From Scenedesmus sp. ARA3 (lineage: Eukaryota > Chlorophyta > Chlorophyceae > Sphaeropleales > Scenedesmaceae): a DNA stretch of 64,000 bases. Of this stretch, positions 24,070 through 38,385 are shown piece after piece; position 1 is the stretch's first letter; every line of letters starts with the position of its first letter. The stretch is from assembly GCA_004335835.1 (NCBI GenBank), contig RWJK01001963.1, forward strand, positions 2,425 through 66,424. The letters run 5' to 3'. The notes under the pieces are model-generated. The model saw only the letters and a program-made list of their open reading frames with translations, had not been told where the DNA came from and searched no databases. The position numbers and the translations under genes were made by a program.

Positions 24070-25309
24070 GCTGCCCTTCTGTCATCATGTAGTGTACTGC
24101 CTTTGACTAGTGAAGTACTGTTCCCACAGCCAATGTGCTGTTGGTCACTGAGCAGCACTTGTGCTGCATAGTAGATATCCTTGGAGGATTTGTGATGTTT
24201 TGGTGAGGTCGATCAGGGAGGATCTGAATGTTCGATGTGATGATGTGAGTTACGTGTGTTACGTTATGCACGTAAGGACACGGTGTCCGATGTGTGGTTC
24301 CTGGCAGCGCCATTAAGGTGTTGCAGTGGGCGTGCAAGGGCACGCCGAGTATGGCTCGATATGCATAGGTTGCTGGGAATTACATATGAATCACAGTGAA
24401 TAGACAATTGCACATTGAAGAACCTTTGTGCAGCGCAGACCGTCGACGGCTGTGTAACTTGTCGCCTTTGCTGTCTCAGTGTGAACCTGCCAGTGATAAA
24501 CACAGCAGAGCACGAATAGAGCAGCTGGCAGCTGTGACTGTGTAACCTTGTGTACTTTGCAGGAGTGTAAACTCAGGCGAAGCTTCTCTGCCCACAGCAA
24601 GTAAGAGTGTTGGGTTANNNNNNNNNNNNNNNNNNNNNNNNNNNNNNNNNNNNNNNNNNNNNNNNNNNNNNNNNNNNNNNNNNNNNNNNNNNNNNNNNNN
24701 NNNNNNNNNNNNNNNNNNNNNNNNNNNNNNNNNNNNNNNNNNNNNNNNNNNNNNNNNNNNNNNNNNNNNNNGTTGGCTCCGTGCGCAAGGGTGCTGTTGC
24801 CGGTGCATGCGAAGCAGGGTGCGCTGCTTGCTTTTAATCAACTCTTTGGTAGTACTGTGGTGGCTGCGCGCAGCTATCGGGTGCTCCTGTGGTGCGCTGC
24901 TGTGTGCTGGCGGTTGTAGCCTCACACTGCTGCTGGCTGGAAAGCAATGTCTGTCTTGTGCTCATCTCAAGCAAGGCACGGCTGTGCTGGTGTGGTGTTT
25001 CTTCTATTTGTGATTGAGGTAACAGGTGTGCCATTGAGAGGCTGCTGCTGTAGCCTGTCGAGAGAGTAGCAGTGTTGGCAGATCCAGCAGCAGCAAGGCC
25101 AGTCTGGCAGGAATTGGAGTGTCGCCGATACTTGCTCTGGGCAGCAAAACGAGTTTAATACCTACGGAGATGTTTGTATTTGGATTGCTTCGGACGCAAG
25201 GCGGTCGGTACGATGATGTAGAGTTCTTGCCGATCGCGACTGTTACTTTGCTGGCGGCAGCGTAAGGGCTCCTGCAGGCAAAGAATAGCAAAAAAAATGT
25301 TTCTATGGG
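24070..25309. other. Divergent intergenic region with assembly gap
   Basis: The minus-strand ankyrin gene and the plus-strand RUS gene start on opposite sides, so both promoters should lie here. No coding region is supportable, and the gap hides part of the sequence. Confidence 0.5.
24618..24771. other. Assembly gap (run of N)
   Basis: 154 consecutive N. Any feature spanning it, including open frames filled with X, is not evidence. The true gap length may differ. Confidence 0.99.
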
Positions 25310-28556
<3,247 letters not shown>

Positions 28557-28637
28557 GAGTGTTGTTGAGGCATCACAGTGGCACGGTCAGCGGCTGAGGG
28601 CTTGCCGGCTGTCATGACAGTCATGACAGAGCACTGC

Positions 28638-28642
28638 TGTAA
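28638..28642 (+). terminator. TGTAA polyadenylation motif, RUS gene
   Basis: TGTAA about 82 bp after the stop at 28556, in a position typical of green-algal 3' ends. Confidence 0.5.
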
Positions 28643-29227
28643 CAACTGCGCTGAACACTGGTGACTTATGTCCTACTTCTTCGTGTTGATCCACCTTGTT
28701 GACATCACAGCTGCACCAGTTTATCACAGTGCGCAGCCGCAGCAACACTTTCGGAACGTTGTGCCCCTTACAGCACAGTCGCAACTGCACGGGTTGAAAA
28801 CATATCTAGCGTCATTATAATTATATCTGCAACACTCTCTGCGATACCACTGCTCCAGCGGCAGAACAGTCATCAGCAAGTGCACACCGGAGTTGCAGGC
28901 CAGGGTGCAAACGAGAGGTGAACATGCTTGTGGCACGATGTCCAATCTTCAAATAGCACAACTTGCAAGTAACATAAGCAGTGCCGTCATGCAAGCTGCA
29001 TGCACGGCAGAACAGTGCACTGTGCAGGTGCATGCTGCTGCAGCAGCAGCAGCTGCTGCTGCAGGCATCCCATGCACATCACACGAAGGAGCATAGGACT
29101 AAAACCATCGACTCATTGTGTGCTTCTTCACGTAGGTACCGCAGCATTCAAGTTGTGACCATCAGCAACTGCTAGCGTGCTCTGCCTGGACAAGCAAAGC
29201 AGCTGCAACACAGCACAGTCGTGCGTC
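28643..29227. other. Intergenic, RUS to Fyv7-type gene
   Basis: No gene seen. Both flanking genes are on +, so it should carry the promoter and 5' UTR of the gene starting at 29228. The CTGCTGCAGCAGCAG stretch near 29033 is a short inverted CTG/CAG repeat. Confidence 0.5.
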
Positions 29228-30848
29228 ATGAAGGAAAGTGGCGTCAAGCGGCGCGTGGGCGCTGGCCTCAGCCTAGACAAGTTTGCCAAGGCGGGTTTTA
29301 GCAGCTACGACAAGCGCAAGGTCATCCAGAAGCGGATGGCGCTGAAGGCCAAGCAGTTCAACAAGTACAAGCGGCTCAAGAAGCGGCTGGAGGCAGCGGA
29401 GGGCCAGTTGGCGGTGAGCACGCCTGGGTGCTGCGGTTGCTGCTGCTGCTGCTGCTGCTGCTGATGTTTTGCAGACAACAGAAAGGAACAGCTTCAGCTT
29501 TGACAGGGACGGATAGTGGCGGTGCACTCTGCTTGGTCTACTCAGTGGGCTGAGGGTGTTGTGTTGACTGTTTGTTGCAGCTGGCATGCTTTCAGCAGCC
29601 TAAAATAAGCGACACCTTATACTTCTGACGGCTAGTTGTGCTGCCTGGCTGCCGCGGTTGCTATCAAATGCAGTACCCAATTGACCAGGCAGCTGCAGAA
29701 GCTGCAGAAGCAGCCCAGCAGGAGCAGCAGCAGCAGCAACGCAAGAGGCAGCGGCATGCTGCTCACAGCAGCGATGTTGATGATGAGCAGCAGCAGCAGC
29801 AGCAACATCAGCAGCAGCATCAGCAGCACATGGAACGCCTACAGCAACAGCAGCAGCAGCGTGCAGAGCGGCGCGAGCTTGATGACAAGCAGCAGCGGCA
29901 GCAGCAGTATGAGCAAAAGCAGCAGGCGCGGCTGCATCACCGCCAACAAGAACAGCTGCAGCCTGATGATGAAGCTGGCGAAGAGCAGCAGCAGCAGCAC
30001 AGCAAGCGGCAGCACAAACCCAAGCCCAAGAGCCAGCTGCAGCGGCTGGCTGAGAAGGCAGCAGCAGACAAGGCAGCCCAGGAGAAGGAGCGATTGGAGG
30101 TAGGCATGAAGACACCTTGCGTTGGACAGCAGCAGGAGCAGCAGCAACAGCAAGTTGGCAGGCCTGTCACTGCAGATGCATTGTTGCAGCAAAGTAAATG
30201 TGCTGCTGCTGGCCACCCAGCACTATAAGCGTGTGCCGCAAGCAGCATGGCAGCCGTGCATGGTCATGTGCAGCAAGTGCGGTGTCTTTTCGTTGCTGGC
30301 GTGCTGCTCTGCTGACATCATGATGCTGCCCTTTTCTATCTTGCGATGCCTGCTGCGATGCCTGGTGCAGCGTGAGAGGGCGATTGCGGAGCGCAAGAAG
30401 CAGGCAGAGGAGAAGAAGGTGAGCTGCTGTGCGGCGCCTGCAGCAGAGCTGGGCACCTGCTTGCTTGCAGTACGGGCCTTGATGCATGTCTGCATCGGCA
30501 GCTGGCTGCTTCCTGTAGATCAGCACACCAGGGGGTTTGGTGTGTTTACCCATGCCCTGCTGTGCTGCTGACACAGTGGTCGATGTTGACTGCTGTGCCA
30601 CATCATGTGCCGGACATGCTGCATCTCACTGAGGGCTGCTCATGTACAGATGTGTTTCACCAGCGTTGCTTGCGCTTGCTGTTGACACTACCGCGCTTCT
30701 TCAACTACTGTTGCTGCTGCAGCGGCAGCGCAGTCACCAGAAGCACGACTTCTTCCGCAAGACCAAGCGCGGGCAGCCTGTGATGAAGTACAGGGTGGAC
30801 AAGATCCTGGAGCAGCTGCAGCAGGAGAAGAAAGCGGCTGGCTGCTGA
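29228..30848 (+). CDS. FYV7: Fyv7/CCDC59-type rRNA-processing protein
   Basis: Four exons splice in phase: 29228-29413, 29674-30099, 30371-30418, 30723-30848, giving 261 aa with stop TGA at 30846-30848. The N-terminus is strongly basic (VKRRVGAGLSLDKFAKAGF, then KRKVIQKRMALKAKQFNKY). The middle is Gln/His-rich low complexity. The C-terminus RERAIAERKKQAEEKK / FFRKTKRGQPVMKYRVDKIL is the family signature (KTKRGQPxMxxRIxxLL). Yeast Fyv7 is nucleolar and takes part in small-subunit pre-rRNA processing; the same role is inferred. I chose the ATG at 29228 because the conserved basic region starts there; an in-frame upstream start at 29177 would add 17 residues. The last two introns end in CTGGTGCAG and TTGCTGCTGCAG. 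Confidence 0.85.
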
Positions 30849-31723
30849 TGCTAGAACTTGGCAGTGATGCCGTCGTATGAGATGTACAGTGTCTGTTGAA
30901 GTACACACTGCACAAGATGTGTGAGCAGCTGCCATAGGAATATGCAGCCTCAAGGCGAAGGCGGCAGCGTCTGCGTCACAATGATGTGCCACATGATGTG
31001 CCACAGCAGCAGTGCTGCTGGGACTGTGTGCTGCTGATGCGCGCATGCTGCTCGTTGTAGCATGTATGCTGCTGTACCTCTGTCGCACCCAACTTCGTGG
31101 GGCAGCTGACAGGTGCTGCAACATCTGATGGATATGTCGAGTGTAAGGATACCTTGGGCTCTCTCACATGGTTGTCAATCATTGACAGACGGCCTCAGAT
31201 CTCTCTCTCTCTCGCCTGCGCGGCAACCGTGACAGCGCTGAACTGTGCAGCGCTGTACTAGCTAGCTGGCTCAACAGCTGGGACACGGACAGCAAGCTGC
31301 TACACAGGGTGATTGTTAAATGTTGAGTAAAGTCCCCCTGGAACAAGGATCATGTTGAGTAAAGTTACGAACCCTGTGCTGCAGGGAGAGACAGCAGCCT
31401 TGTACACCCTCAAAATGGCAAAAGCATGAGAGACGGCAGCCTTGCCGCGGCATGACCGCACACCAGCATAGCACTGCCAACCGTGTGCAGTGATTGGCAA
31501 GCCTGACCTCAGCCGCAGGCTTTACTCAGATGCATCTGAGCCAAACTCAGCACCCACCACAACACAGGTGTGCGCCTCCTGCCAATATGACCTGCTGCTG
31601 GACAGGTTCAAGCAGGCACAACACCAACACACAGACAAGCGCTGCCGTGGCACACAAGACATCTGCTCATAACACCTGCTCGCTTGCTTGCATGCAACCT
31701 TATGCAAGCGCTCTGTCAACACG
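30849..31723. other. Convergent intergenic region
   Basis: This lies between the 3' ends of the + Fyv7-type gene and the - histone-fold gene. A TGTAA at 31142-31146 may end the former. A short CT repeat lies at 31201-31213. Direct repeats GTGCCACATGATGTGCCACA (30986-31005) and a duplicated GTTGAGTAAAGT (31323 and 31353) are present. No coding region. Confidence 0.5.
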
Positions 31724-32753
31724 CTACACGAACTGGTCTGGCTTGTTGCTGACGAAGAAGGTGGTGATCTTGTGCGTGTCCTTGGCCATCTCACTGGCCT
31801 TGGCCACCTTACGCTCAGCCGCCTTGGCTGCACGCGCCTTGGCTGCCTCTGCTGCCTTCTTGCGCTTGGCCTCCTCTAACGCTATGCGCTCCTCATCAGT
31901 CAGCTGCTGCTCCTCTTCCTGCTGCTGCTCGTGATCAGCGTCACCGTCTGCCGCTGGGTCACCTGCAGCGCCGGGCTCTGCCCCCTCCTGCTGCTCCTGC
32001 TGCTTCTGGACTGCTGCTGCTGCAGCGCCCTTGGCTGCTGCTGGCGTGCTGCGCTGCTTGCCGCCGAGTGCTGCTGCGATGCCGTGCAGCTCAAACAGGC
32101 GCCTGTTGCTGACCACGTCTTTCAGGCCCACTGCAACCAGCCGCTTGTCAGTCCTGCGGCCGCAGCAGCAGCAGCAGCAGCGCGCGTGGCAGCAGCAGGA
32201 AGTTATAAGTAACATCTCATGCTCTTCAACAGTTGGAGCGGGTTCATCGCACACCACCACTCTGCAGTGTAGCAGTCACTCAGCTATCCAGCTGACCGAC
32301 TGTGCTGGTGCTATTCCACAGCAAGCAATCACCGTGGCTGCAAACAACAACACTTGCAGGCACCCACCAGCCACTACTCCCCAGCACCAGCCACCTCACC
32401 CACCTCACAACGTGCTCAAAGTCCTCCAGCTTTATTGTCTTGCGCTTCTTGCTGGCTGCTGCTGCAGCGCCCTTCACAGCCAGCTGCTGCAGGAACAGCC
32501 GGCCAGCCTCAGCCACCAGCCACAACGCATCAGCAGACACGCGCTGCACCTCATCATCTGCCAGCATGATGCGCTTGACAATGTGCTTCGGCAGCGCTGC
32601 TGCTTGCGAGGCGGTGTCCTCGCCTGCTGCTGCTGCTGCTGCTGCGTCGCCGCCCTCTTGCTGCTCCTGGTCGCCTGCTGCTGCTGCCTCCTCTGCAGCA
32701 GCTGGGGCAGCAAGGGCAGCAAGCATGGCTGAGCAGATGAGTACACGTGACAT
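31724..32753 (-). CDS. NF-YC/Dpb3-like histone-fold protein with Ala/Lys-rich tail
   Basis: Two exons, 32753-32404 and 32153-31724, splice in phase to 259 aa. Residues ~54-150 carry a histone fold of the NF-YC/POLE4/CHRAC type: LPKHIVKRIMLADDEVQRVS, ADALWLVAEAGRLFLQQL, KKRKTIKLEDFEHVV, then across the junction KDVVSNRRLFELHG. In relatives the fold pairs with an NF-YB/Dpb4 partner in DNA polymerase epsilon, chromatin-remodelling or CCAAT-binding complexes; which applies here cannot be told. The tail is highly charged (EEAKRKKAAEAAKARAAKAAERKVAKAS) and ends TTFFVSNKPDQFV. The extreme N-terminus (MSRVLICSAMLAALAAPAAAEE) looks like a secretion signal, at odds with a nuclear protein; initiation at Met10 or chance Ala-rich composition could explain it. 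Confidence 0.8.
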
Positions 32754-33002
32754 TTAGATTTTTCAGCTTGGCATATAGCAGCGTAGGCTCATGCATGCGC
32801 GCTGCTGTGGCTGGCTCATCAGCACTGGTGACACAGCTGCTGCTGTGGCTGCAGTTCTGTAGCCAGTGGCATGCAATGCTGCAGTGGCATGGTCGCTCAG
32901 CTGATGACAGTGTATGCCTTGTATAGCTCAATAGCTGCTAGCTGCTCTCAACTGCTGAGGTGCACATGGTAACAACAAAGGCCACATAACCAGTTGTCCA
33001 AC

Positions 33003-33302
33003 TCATGACATTTCTTTTTGGGAGAACCCAAAGTGCGGCTGCACACGTACACTGCTCCCTGCTGGTGAAACCATACCTGCTGCTGCTGCCTCTGCCCTGT
33101 CCTTGGATTTCTGCCTGTACACGTCCTTCTCCTCCTCGCTCATGCCCTTCCACACCTCCCCAAGCGCCTTAGCTATTGCTGGCGCTGCTACCTTGCCACT
33201 CTCTGACTCCTGCTTCAGCCGCTCCTGCACCTCCTGCCGGTGCTCGTCCGTAAACACCATGTACGCACTTGGTCCACGTGGCTTCTTTGTTGGGGGAGCC
33301 AT
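33003..33302 (-). CDS. Small HMG-box protein
   Basis: ATG at 33302; an open frame of 99 aa to 33003. Residues 9-75 form an HMG box: RGPSAYMVFTDEHRQEV, IAKALGEVWKGMSEEEKDVYRQKSKDRAEAAAA, preceded by the basic APPTKKP. Single-box HMGB proteins bend DNA and act as architectural chromatin factors in the nucleus. A consensus donor (GCAGCAGCAG|GTATGG, at 33077/33076) directly after the box suggests that the last 24 codons of the open frame are intron read-through and that a short terminal exon lies downstream; I could not identify it with confidence. The gene is divergent from the proline iminopeptidase gene, 363 bp apart from its outer ATG. Confidence 0.82.
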   Translation of the reverse strand: MAPPTKKPRGPSAYMVFTDEHRQEVQERLKQESESGKVAAPAIAKALGEVWKGMSEEEKDVYRQKSKDRAEAAAAGMVSPAGSSVRVQPHFGFSQKEMS

Positions 33303-33665
33303 GTTCAGAGTGGTGAAGTGCTGAGAGGCTTCAAAGCAGCAGCTGTCGCGCAGTGTTCACAACGCCACGATCCTGTGTGCAGCAGCTTTTAACCCAGTAC
33401 AGCAAAAAAGTGACGACGACAAGCGGCATCAGAGTGCAGGACGAGCGCACGTGTTGGGCACCGCAATTCAACTTGAATTGAACGACCTGCGTAGGGTTTT
33501 GCAACTGTTTGCCGCGCACAGCCCATACAATGCAACCAACTTTGTGGAAAAAATGGAGTTTGGTAAGCAGTGTGATTCAATTCATTGCCTGTCGCCTATG
33601 TGCCACTCTTTGTTGTCTGATACGTCAGCAGCAGTCCTGCTCAAAGGTGTACACAACTAGATCGC
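33303..33665. promoter_or_regulatory. Divergent promoter region, HMG-box and iminopeptidase genes
   Basis: The 363 bp separate two divergent ATGs (33302 on -, 33666 on +). No open frame is supported. A self-complementary GCAATTCAACTTGAATTGAAC stretch lies at about 33462-33482. No TATA motif stands out. Confidence 0.45.
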
Positions 33666-36600
33666 ATGCTTTCAAAGAGCCTATACACCTGCATAAACAC
33701 CTCGGCTCAGCGCTGCGCTCGCCTGTGGCCCTTGCCAGCAACTAGCACCCGCTGCAAACCCCCTTCCTACAGCAGCAGCGGGCCTGGTGCTCCTGTACAT
33801 TGTCCAGCAGCAGCTGGGACAGCAATGGCTGATCCCAAGAAGCGCAAGCTGCACACAACAAATGCCATTTTTGACCCAGAAAATGGAGATGCATATCCAG
33901 TGCAGCATGGCATGGGCGCACAATTCAAGGTATGCACCAACCACCACAGCCACACACAACCGCACACCCACACCATTTGGCATCAGCAATGGCTGTGCAC
34001 CCCAATTACGCCCTTATAATAATGAGAACACCATTGCAGCCATCTGTGCCGTCAGCTTGCCTTTCAACTGCAAACCAGCATTGCTTCCAACATGCCTGTT
34101 GCCCCACTGCTGCTCACTCTGCCTTTGTCCTAACACGCTGCCGCTGCTGCTGCTGCCGCCGCTGCTGCTGCTGCTGCTGCCAGGTGCCGGGGCTGCAGGT
34201 GACTGACCACTTTTTCAAGGTGCCGCTGGACCACAGCGGGGCCACGCCAGGGGAGATCACGCTGTTTGTGCGTGAGGTGGTGGCGCCAGTCAATGCACGG
34301 CGGCAGCAGCCCTACCTGCTGTACCTGCAGGGTGCGCAGGCTGGCTAGTGGAACAGCAATTGAATCATCTGGCAATTGTGCAGGAGCTGGGTGACGCATT
34401 CTGTGCATGGGTGGTGTGTCTGCTTGAGCTGACTTGGCCGGCCAAGTCATGAGAGAAGCAGCAGGTGCTGTGGTGTTGCAGCGAGTCGCATGTGCGGTTC
34501 CATGGCAGCAGGCGCACATCATGTCAAACTCAGCACCATGAAGCCTGATGAAGCATGCTGCAGCAGTTGCAGGCTGAGCATGCAAGCCGCAGCATTATTA
34601 AATGCAATGCAGCCGTGCAGCTTTCCATTATCAGGCCTGACTTTGTGAAGTTGCTGCATGCCCCCAGCAGCGCAACCGCCACCTGTGCCACGTCCTCTCA
34701 CCTCTTCCCCCTCCCCAGGCGGCTCCAGCTTTGAGTCCCCGCGGCCCAGCGACGCCTGCGGCTGGCTCAAATGTGCCTCGTGTATAATCAACTGCCGCTA
34801 ACTTCTGCTGTCACTGCCTGCTGTGCCCCCCTGCCCGCAGGTGGCCCCGGCTTTGAGTCCCCGCGGCCCAGCGAGGCCTCAGGCTGGCTCAAAGGTGCCT
34901 TGTTTCCAACAACTGCCGCTGACTTCTGCTGCCCTGCCTGCTGTGCCCCCCTCCCCCCAGGTGGCCCTGGCTTTGAGTCGCCGCGCCCCAGTGAGGCCTC
35001 CGGCTGGCTCAAGGCAGCGCTGGGCAGCTTCAGGCTGGTGCTCATGGACCAGCGGGGGACGGGGCGCTCCAGCGTGATCACAACAGCAAACTTGGCACAG
35101 CGCGGCACGCCGGAGCAGCAGGCACAGTACCTGAGCTTCTTCAGGTGGGCGCAGCAGCAGCTTGCTGTACATGCCATGTTCATGATGCGCATCGCGGTGG
35201 GTGCTTAGCTAGCGCATGTATGGTTGCTATAATGTTGATCGAGGGCTGTGGCAGCAGCAGCCGCGGGTGACTGGCGGCGCAGCTGCAGTCAGCGGGCCAC
35301 TTTGGTGATTGCAGCCGTGTCTCTGCGCGTGACTACGGCTGCTAGCGTTATCTGAGCCGAAGCTGCGACACACACGTGCTGCTGCTGCTGCTGCTGGTGC
35401 TGCAGGGCCGACAGCATCGTGGCTGATGCTGAGGTGGTGCGCAAGTCGCTGGTGCCGCGCAACGCCACCACGCAGGACGGCAAGTGGAGCATCCTGGGGC
35501 AGTCCTTCGGGGGCTTCTGCGCCCTCACCTACCTGTCACACGCGCCGCAGGGTGAGGCTGCAGCCATGGCTGTTGTGCAGGCCTTCATGTGCTTCCTGGC
35601 GGAACAATGTGCTGCTGCGCGTGCTGCAGTGCTGCTGTCTAATGCCTGCAGGCACAGCTGCAGCAGTGGGCTCTCAGCGTTGTGCCCTGCTGCTCTTTCA
35701 GCGGTGTGATCCTCCTGTAACTTCCTGCAACTGCGGGATTGCTCCTCCACTTCCCTCAAGGCTAATCCAGGTGCTCACCAGGGCCCTGTTTGTCATCTGA
35801 AACCCAAGTGGTCGGTTTCCTGCAATCTTCACCTCATGCATGCCTTAGATATGACTCATACCATATGAGAGATGCAGTCGTGACTTGTCCTCTTGCATTT
35901 CCACCTTCTCCAGGCCTCATCGAGGTGCTTACAACGGGCGGCATCCCTCCAGGCATCAGCGAGCCCTGCAGCGCGGAGCGCGTGTACAGCAGCCTCTTCC
36001 CGCGCGTGCTCACACAGAATGCCAAGTACTACAGCCGCTTCCCCGGTGACGTGGCAGTGGTGCAGCGCATCGTGAACTTCCTGGCTGCGCAGCCGGAGGG
36101 TGGGCTGCTGCTGCCCAGCGGCAGCCTGCTGACGCCGCGCGCGTTCCAGCTGCTGGGGCTGAGCGGGCTGGGCTCGGGAGGTGAGTGCCACAGGCAACTG
36201 GCTTCGTAGTGTGGATCAGATCATTGCTTCGCACCAAGTGGCACACTTTGTTGCATGCAGCTGCTGGGGCTGAGCGGGCTGGGCTCGGGAGGTGAGCGGG
36301 GTTGGGGTTTGGCGCTTTGTTATGGAGTAAGCATAACATTGCTTGTTGTGCTTTGTATATGTCACCATTGGCAAGTGGGTTGCATGCAGCTGCTGGGGCT
36401 GAGCGGGCTGGGCTCAGGAGGTAAGGGTGTGGTATGGCGCTTTGTGCTACAGTTGGTACAGTGTGGGTTGCATCACTGCTTCGCATCAATTGATGCAGTA
36501 GACGGTTCAGTCTTTAGCGGCGTGCTGCTTAGCTGTAGGGCGCAGCAGGCAGCTGCAATCACAAGTGTGCTGCTGCACATGTTGTGCATGTTGTTGACAG

Positions 36601-36785
36601 TGAGTTTGCAGTTTGCATGGCACTGTGTTGCATGCAGCTGCTGGGGCTGAGCGGGTTGGCCTCGGGAGGTGAACGGGCTGGTGGTGTGATGTTTTGTGTC
36701 ACAATTTCGTCACGGCTTTGAGCGGCTGCACTACCTGCTGTTAGGGCAAAACCTACACCCTAAATCCTAGAGCTGCGAGTGTCTG

Positions 36786-36836
<51 letters not shown>

Positions 36837-37202
36837 AGGCGGCTTTGAGCGGCTGCACTACCTGCTGGAGGAGTTCTTTGACTCTGAGGGGCAGGTCAAC
36901 CCAGCATTCATCAAGTGGGCTTGAGCTGATTGCATAATGTGGCTGATAACACCAGGTGCATACCTTGCTGTTGTGCATAATGTGACGGCAGCCAGCGTAC
37001 CGGCATGATCAATGAACGAGGCAACATGCTCCACCGCTAGGTTGTGTATACGCTGCTCCTCTGTGCCTTCCTGGTCACCTGGTTTCCACTGCCCTGCTGC
37101 GTTGACCTGCGCCTGGCTGCGCAGAGCGTACAAGGCATGCATGGCGGTGGCTGTGTTGCCTGGTCACCTCCTTCACCGCCTGGCTGCTGACTTTCATGTC
37201 AC

Positions 37203-37235
<33 letters not shown>

Positions 37236-38385
37236 GCGTATGAGTCGTGGATGGCGTGGGACATCAACCCGCTGTACGCGCTGCTGCACGAGGCCATCTA
37301 CTGCCAGGGCGCAGCCAGCAGCTGGGCAGCGCAGCGCGTGCGCGAGCAGCACTTCGCAGCAGAGTTCGACGCAGTATCGCAGGCGCAGGCAGGTGAGGCT
37401 GGCCGCTGAACAGCCAATGGCACTCTGCTCAGCACCTGCAGGCTAAGTGTGCCCTAGCATATTTCTTCAAATTATTGCTACTTGGCTGGCTGCTCCTCAT
37501 CATTTAACAGCCCAGCTACTGCTGCTGCTGTGGCTGCTCCTGCTGCCTGCCTGCAGGCAAGCCTGTGATGTTCACTGGCGAGATGGTGTTCCCCTGGATG
37601 TTTGAGGACTTTGCGGCGCTGCGGCCCTACAAGGCAGCGGCTGACCTGCTGGCAGCCAAGCAGGACTGGCCGCAGCTGTACCAGCCGCAGGTGCTGGCAG
37701 GCAACACGGTGAGGGGCTGCTCACTGGTTGTTGCTGGTGATGCATCTTAAATGCTATTGCATTGCACGCCAAGCTGTTGGCAAGCAACCAGGTGATGGGC
37801 AGCGCCCTGCCTTGGCTGGTGATGCATGTAAGGTGGTGCTGCATTGCCCGCACAAGGTGCTGGCAGGCAGTGCGGTGTTCAGGGCTGCTGCAGTTGGCGT
37901 GGTGGGGCCGGGTGCGCAGCAGTGCATGTGTTAGGGATGCAGCTGCTGGGCCGGGTGCAGTCAGCGCTGTCTGTGCTCTGCGTGGGTTGCGGGTGTTGTG
38001 TGATGATGCAATGCAGCTGACGGTGTGCTTGCTCTTCTGGGTTGGCTATCACTGCAGTATGTGTGGCTTTGCGCTGCCTGCCCTTGAAGCTGCACAGCCC
38101 GCCTGCACAGCATCTGCTCCGCTGGCAAGGGGCCTGTTGCCTAACAAAACCACAAACAATCATATCATTATCGTTGTTATGTCCCTGCAGGTGCCGCTGG
38201 CAGCCGCCTCCTATGTGGAAGACATGTACGTGGACTTCAGCCTGGTGCAGGAGACGATTGCGGGCGTGGGCGGTGCGCGGCACTGGGTGACCAACGAGTA
38301 CAAGCACAGCGGCATTCGCGACGATGGAGCTCGCATCATTGAGCGGCTGCTGGGTATGGTGCGTGACGTGGTGCTGCTGGAGTGA
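33666..38385 (+). CDS. PIP: Proline iminopeptidase (alpha/beta hydrolase, S33), possible organelle precursor
   Basis: Exons 33666-33929, 34184-34331, 34961-35144, 35406-35551, 35914-36180, 36839-36914, 37235-37392, 37557-37708, 38191-38385 splice in phase to 529 aa. The enzyme would release N-terminal proline from peptides. Motifs: oxyanion-region GGPGFESPRP near residue 139, FRLVLMDQRGTGRSS, nucleophile elbow GQSFGG with Ser near 232, and a C-terminal catalytic-His region EYKHSGIRDDG. The frame stays open upstream of the ATG at 33825 (MADPKKRK); starting at 33666 adds 53 residues rich in Ser/Arg/Thr and lacking acids, which looks like an organelle-targeting peptide, so two isoforms are possible. 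Exon-edge copies occur in at least three introns. Several introns end in (CTG)n-CAG. Confidence 0.92.
34719..34960 (+). repeat. Two upstream copies of the GGPG exon start
   Basis: The start of the exon encoding the GGPG motif is present three times: acceptors before 34719 (GSSFESPR, diverged), 34841 (GPGFESPRPSEASGWLK, nearly intact) and 34961 (functional). Spacing is 122 and 120 bp. The repeat unit includes the preceding CTGCTGTGCCCCCCT tract in the last two. Only the third copy continues into the conserved sequence. Confidence 0.85.
36200..36760 (+). repeat. Copies of the GLGSGG exon end and of the next exon start
   Basis: After the functional donor at 36180/36181, three further copies of CAGCTGCTGGGGCTGAGCGGG..GGGAG plus donor end at about 36291, 36420 and 36669. 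A decayed copy of the next exon's start (GGCTTTGAGCGGCTGCACTACCTGCT) lies at 36715-36741, ahead of the functional exon at 36839. Confidence 0.85.
36787..36838 (+). repeat. (CTG)n tract ending in a splice acceptor, iminopeptidase gene
   Basis: About 16 CTG units run directly into CTGCAG, whose AG is the acceptor for the exon starting at 36839. Confidence 0.9.
37709..37940 (+). repeat. Copies of the exon end at 37708 within the last intron
   Basis: The exon end GTGCTGGCAGGCAACACG plus donor (37708/37709) is echoed at about 37770-37790 (CTGTTGGCAAGCAACCAGGTGATG) and 37855-37876 (GTGCTGGCAGGCAGTGCGGTG). The intervening GCTGGTGATGCAT segment is also repeated (37733, 37815). Confidence 0.7.

Noticed and set aside
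24607..24925. Open frames running through the N gap
   Set aside because: Unknown bases cannot support a coding call.
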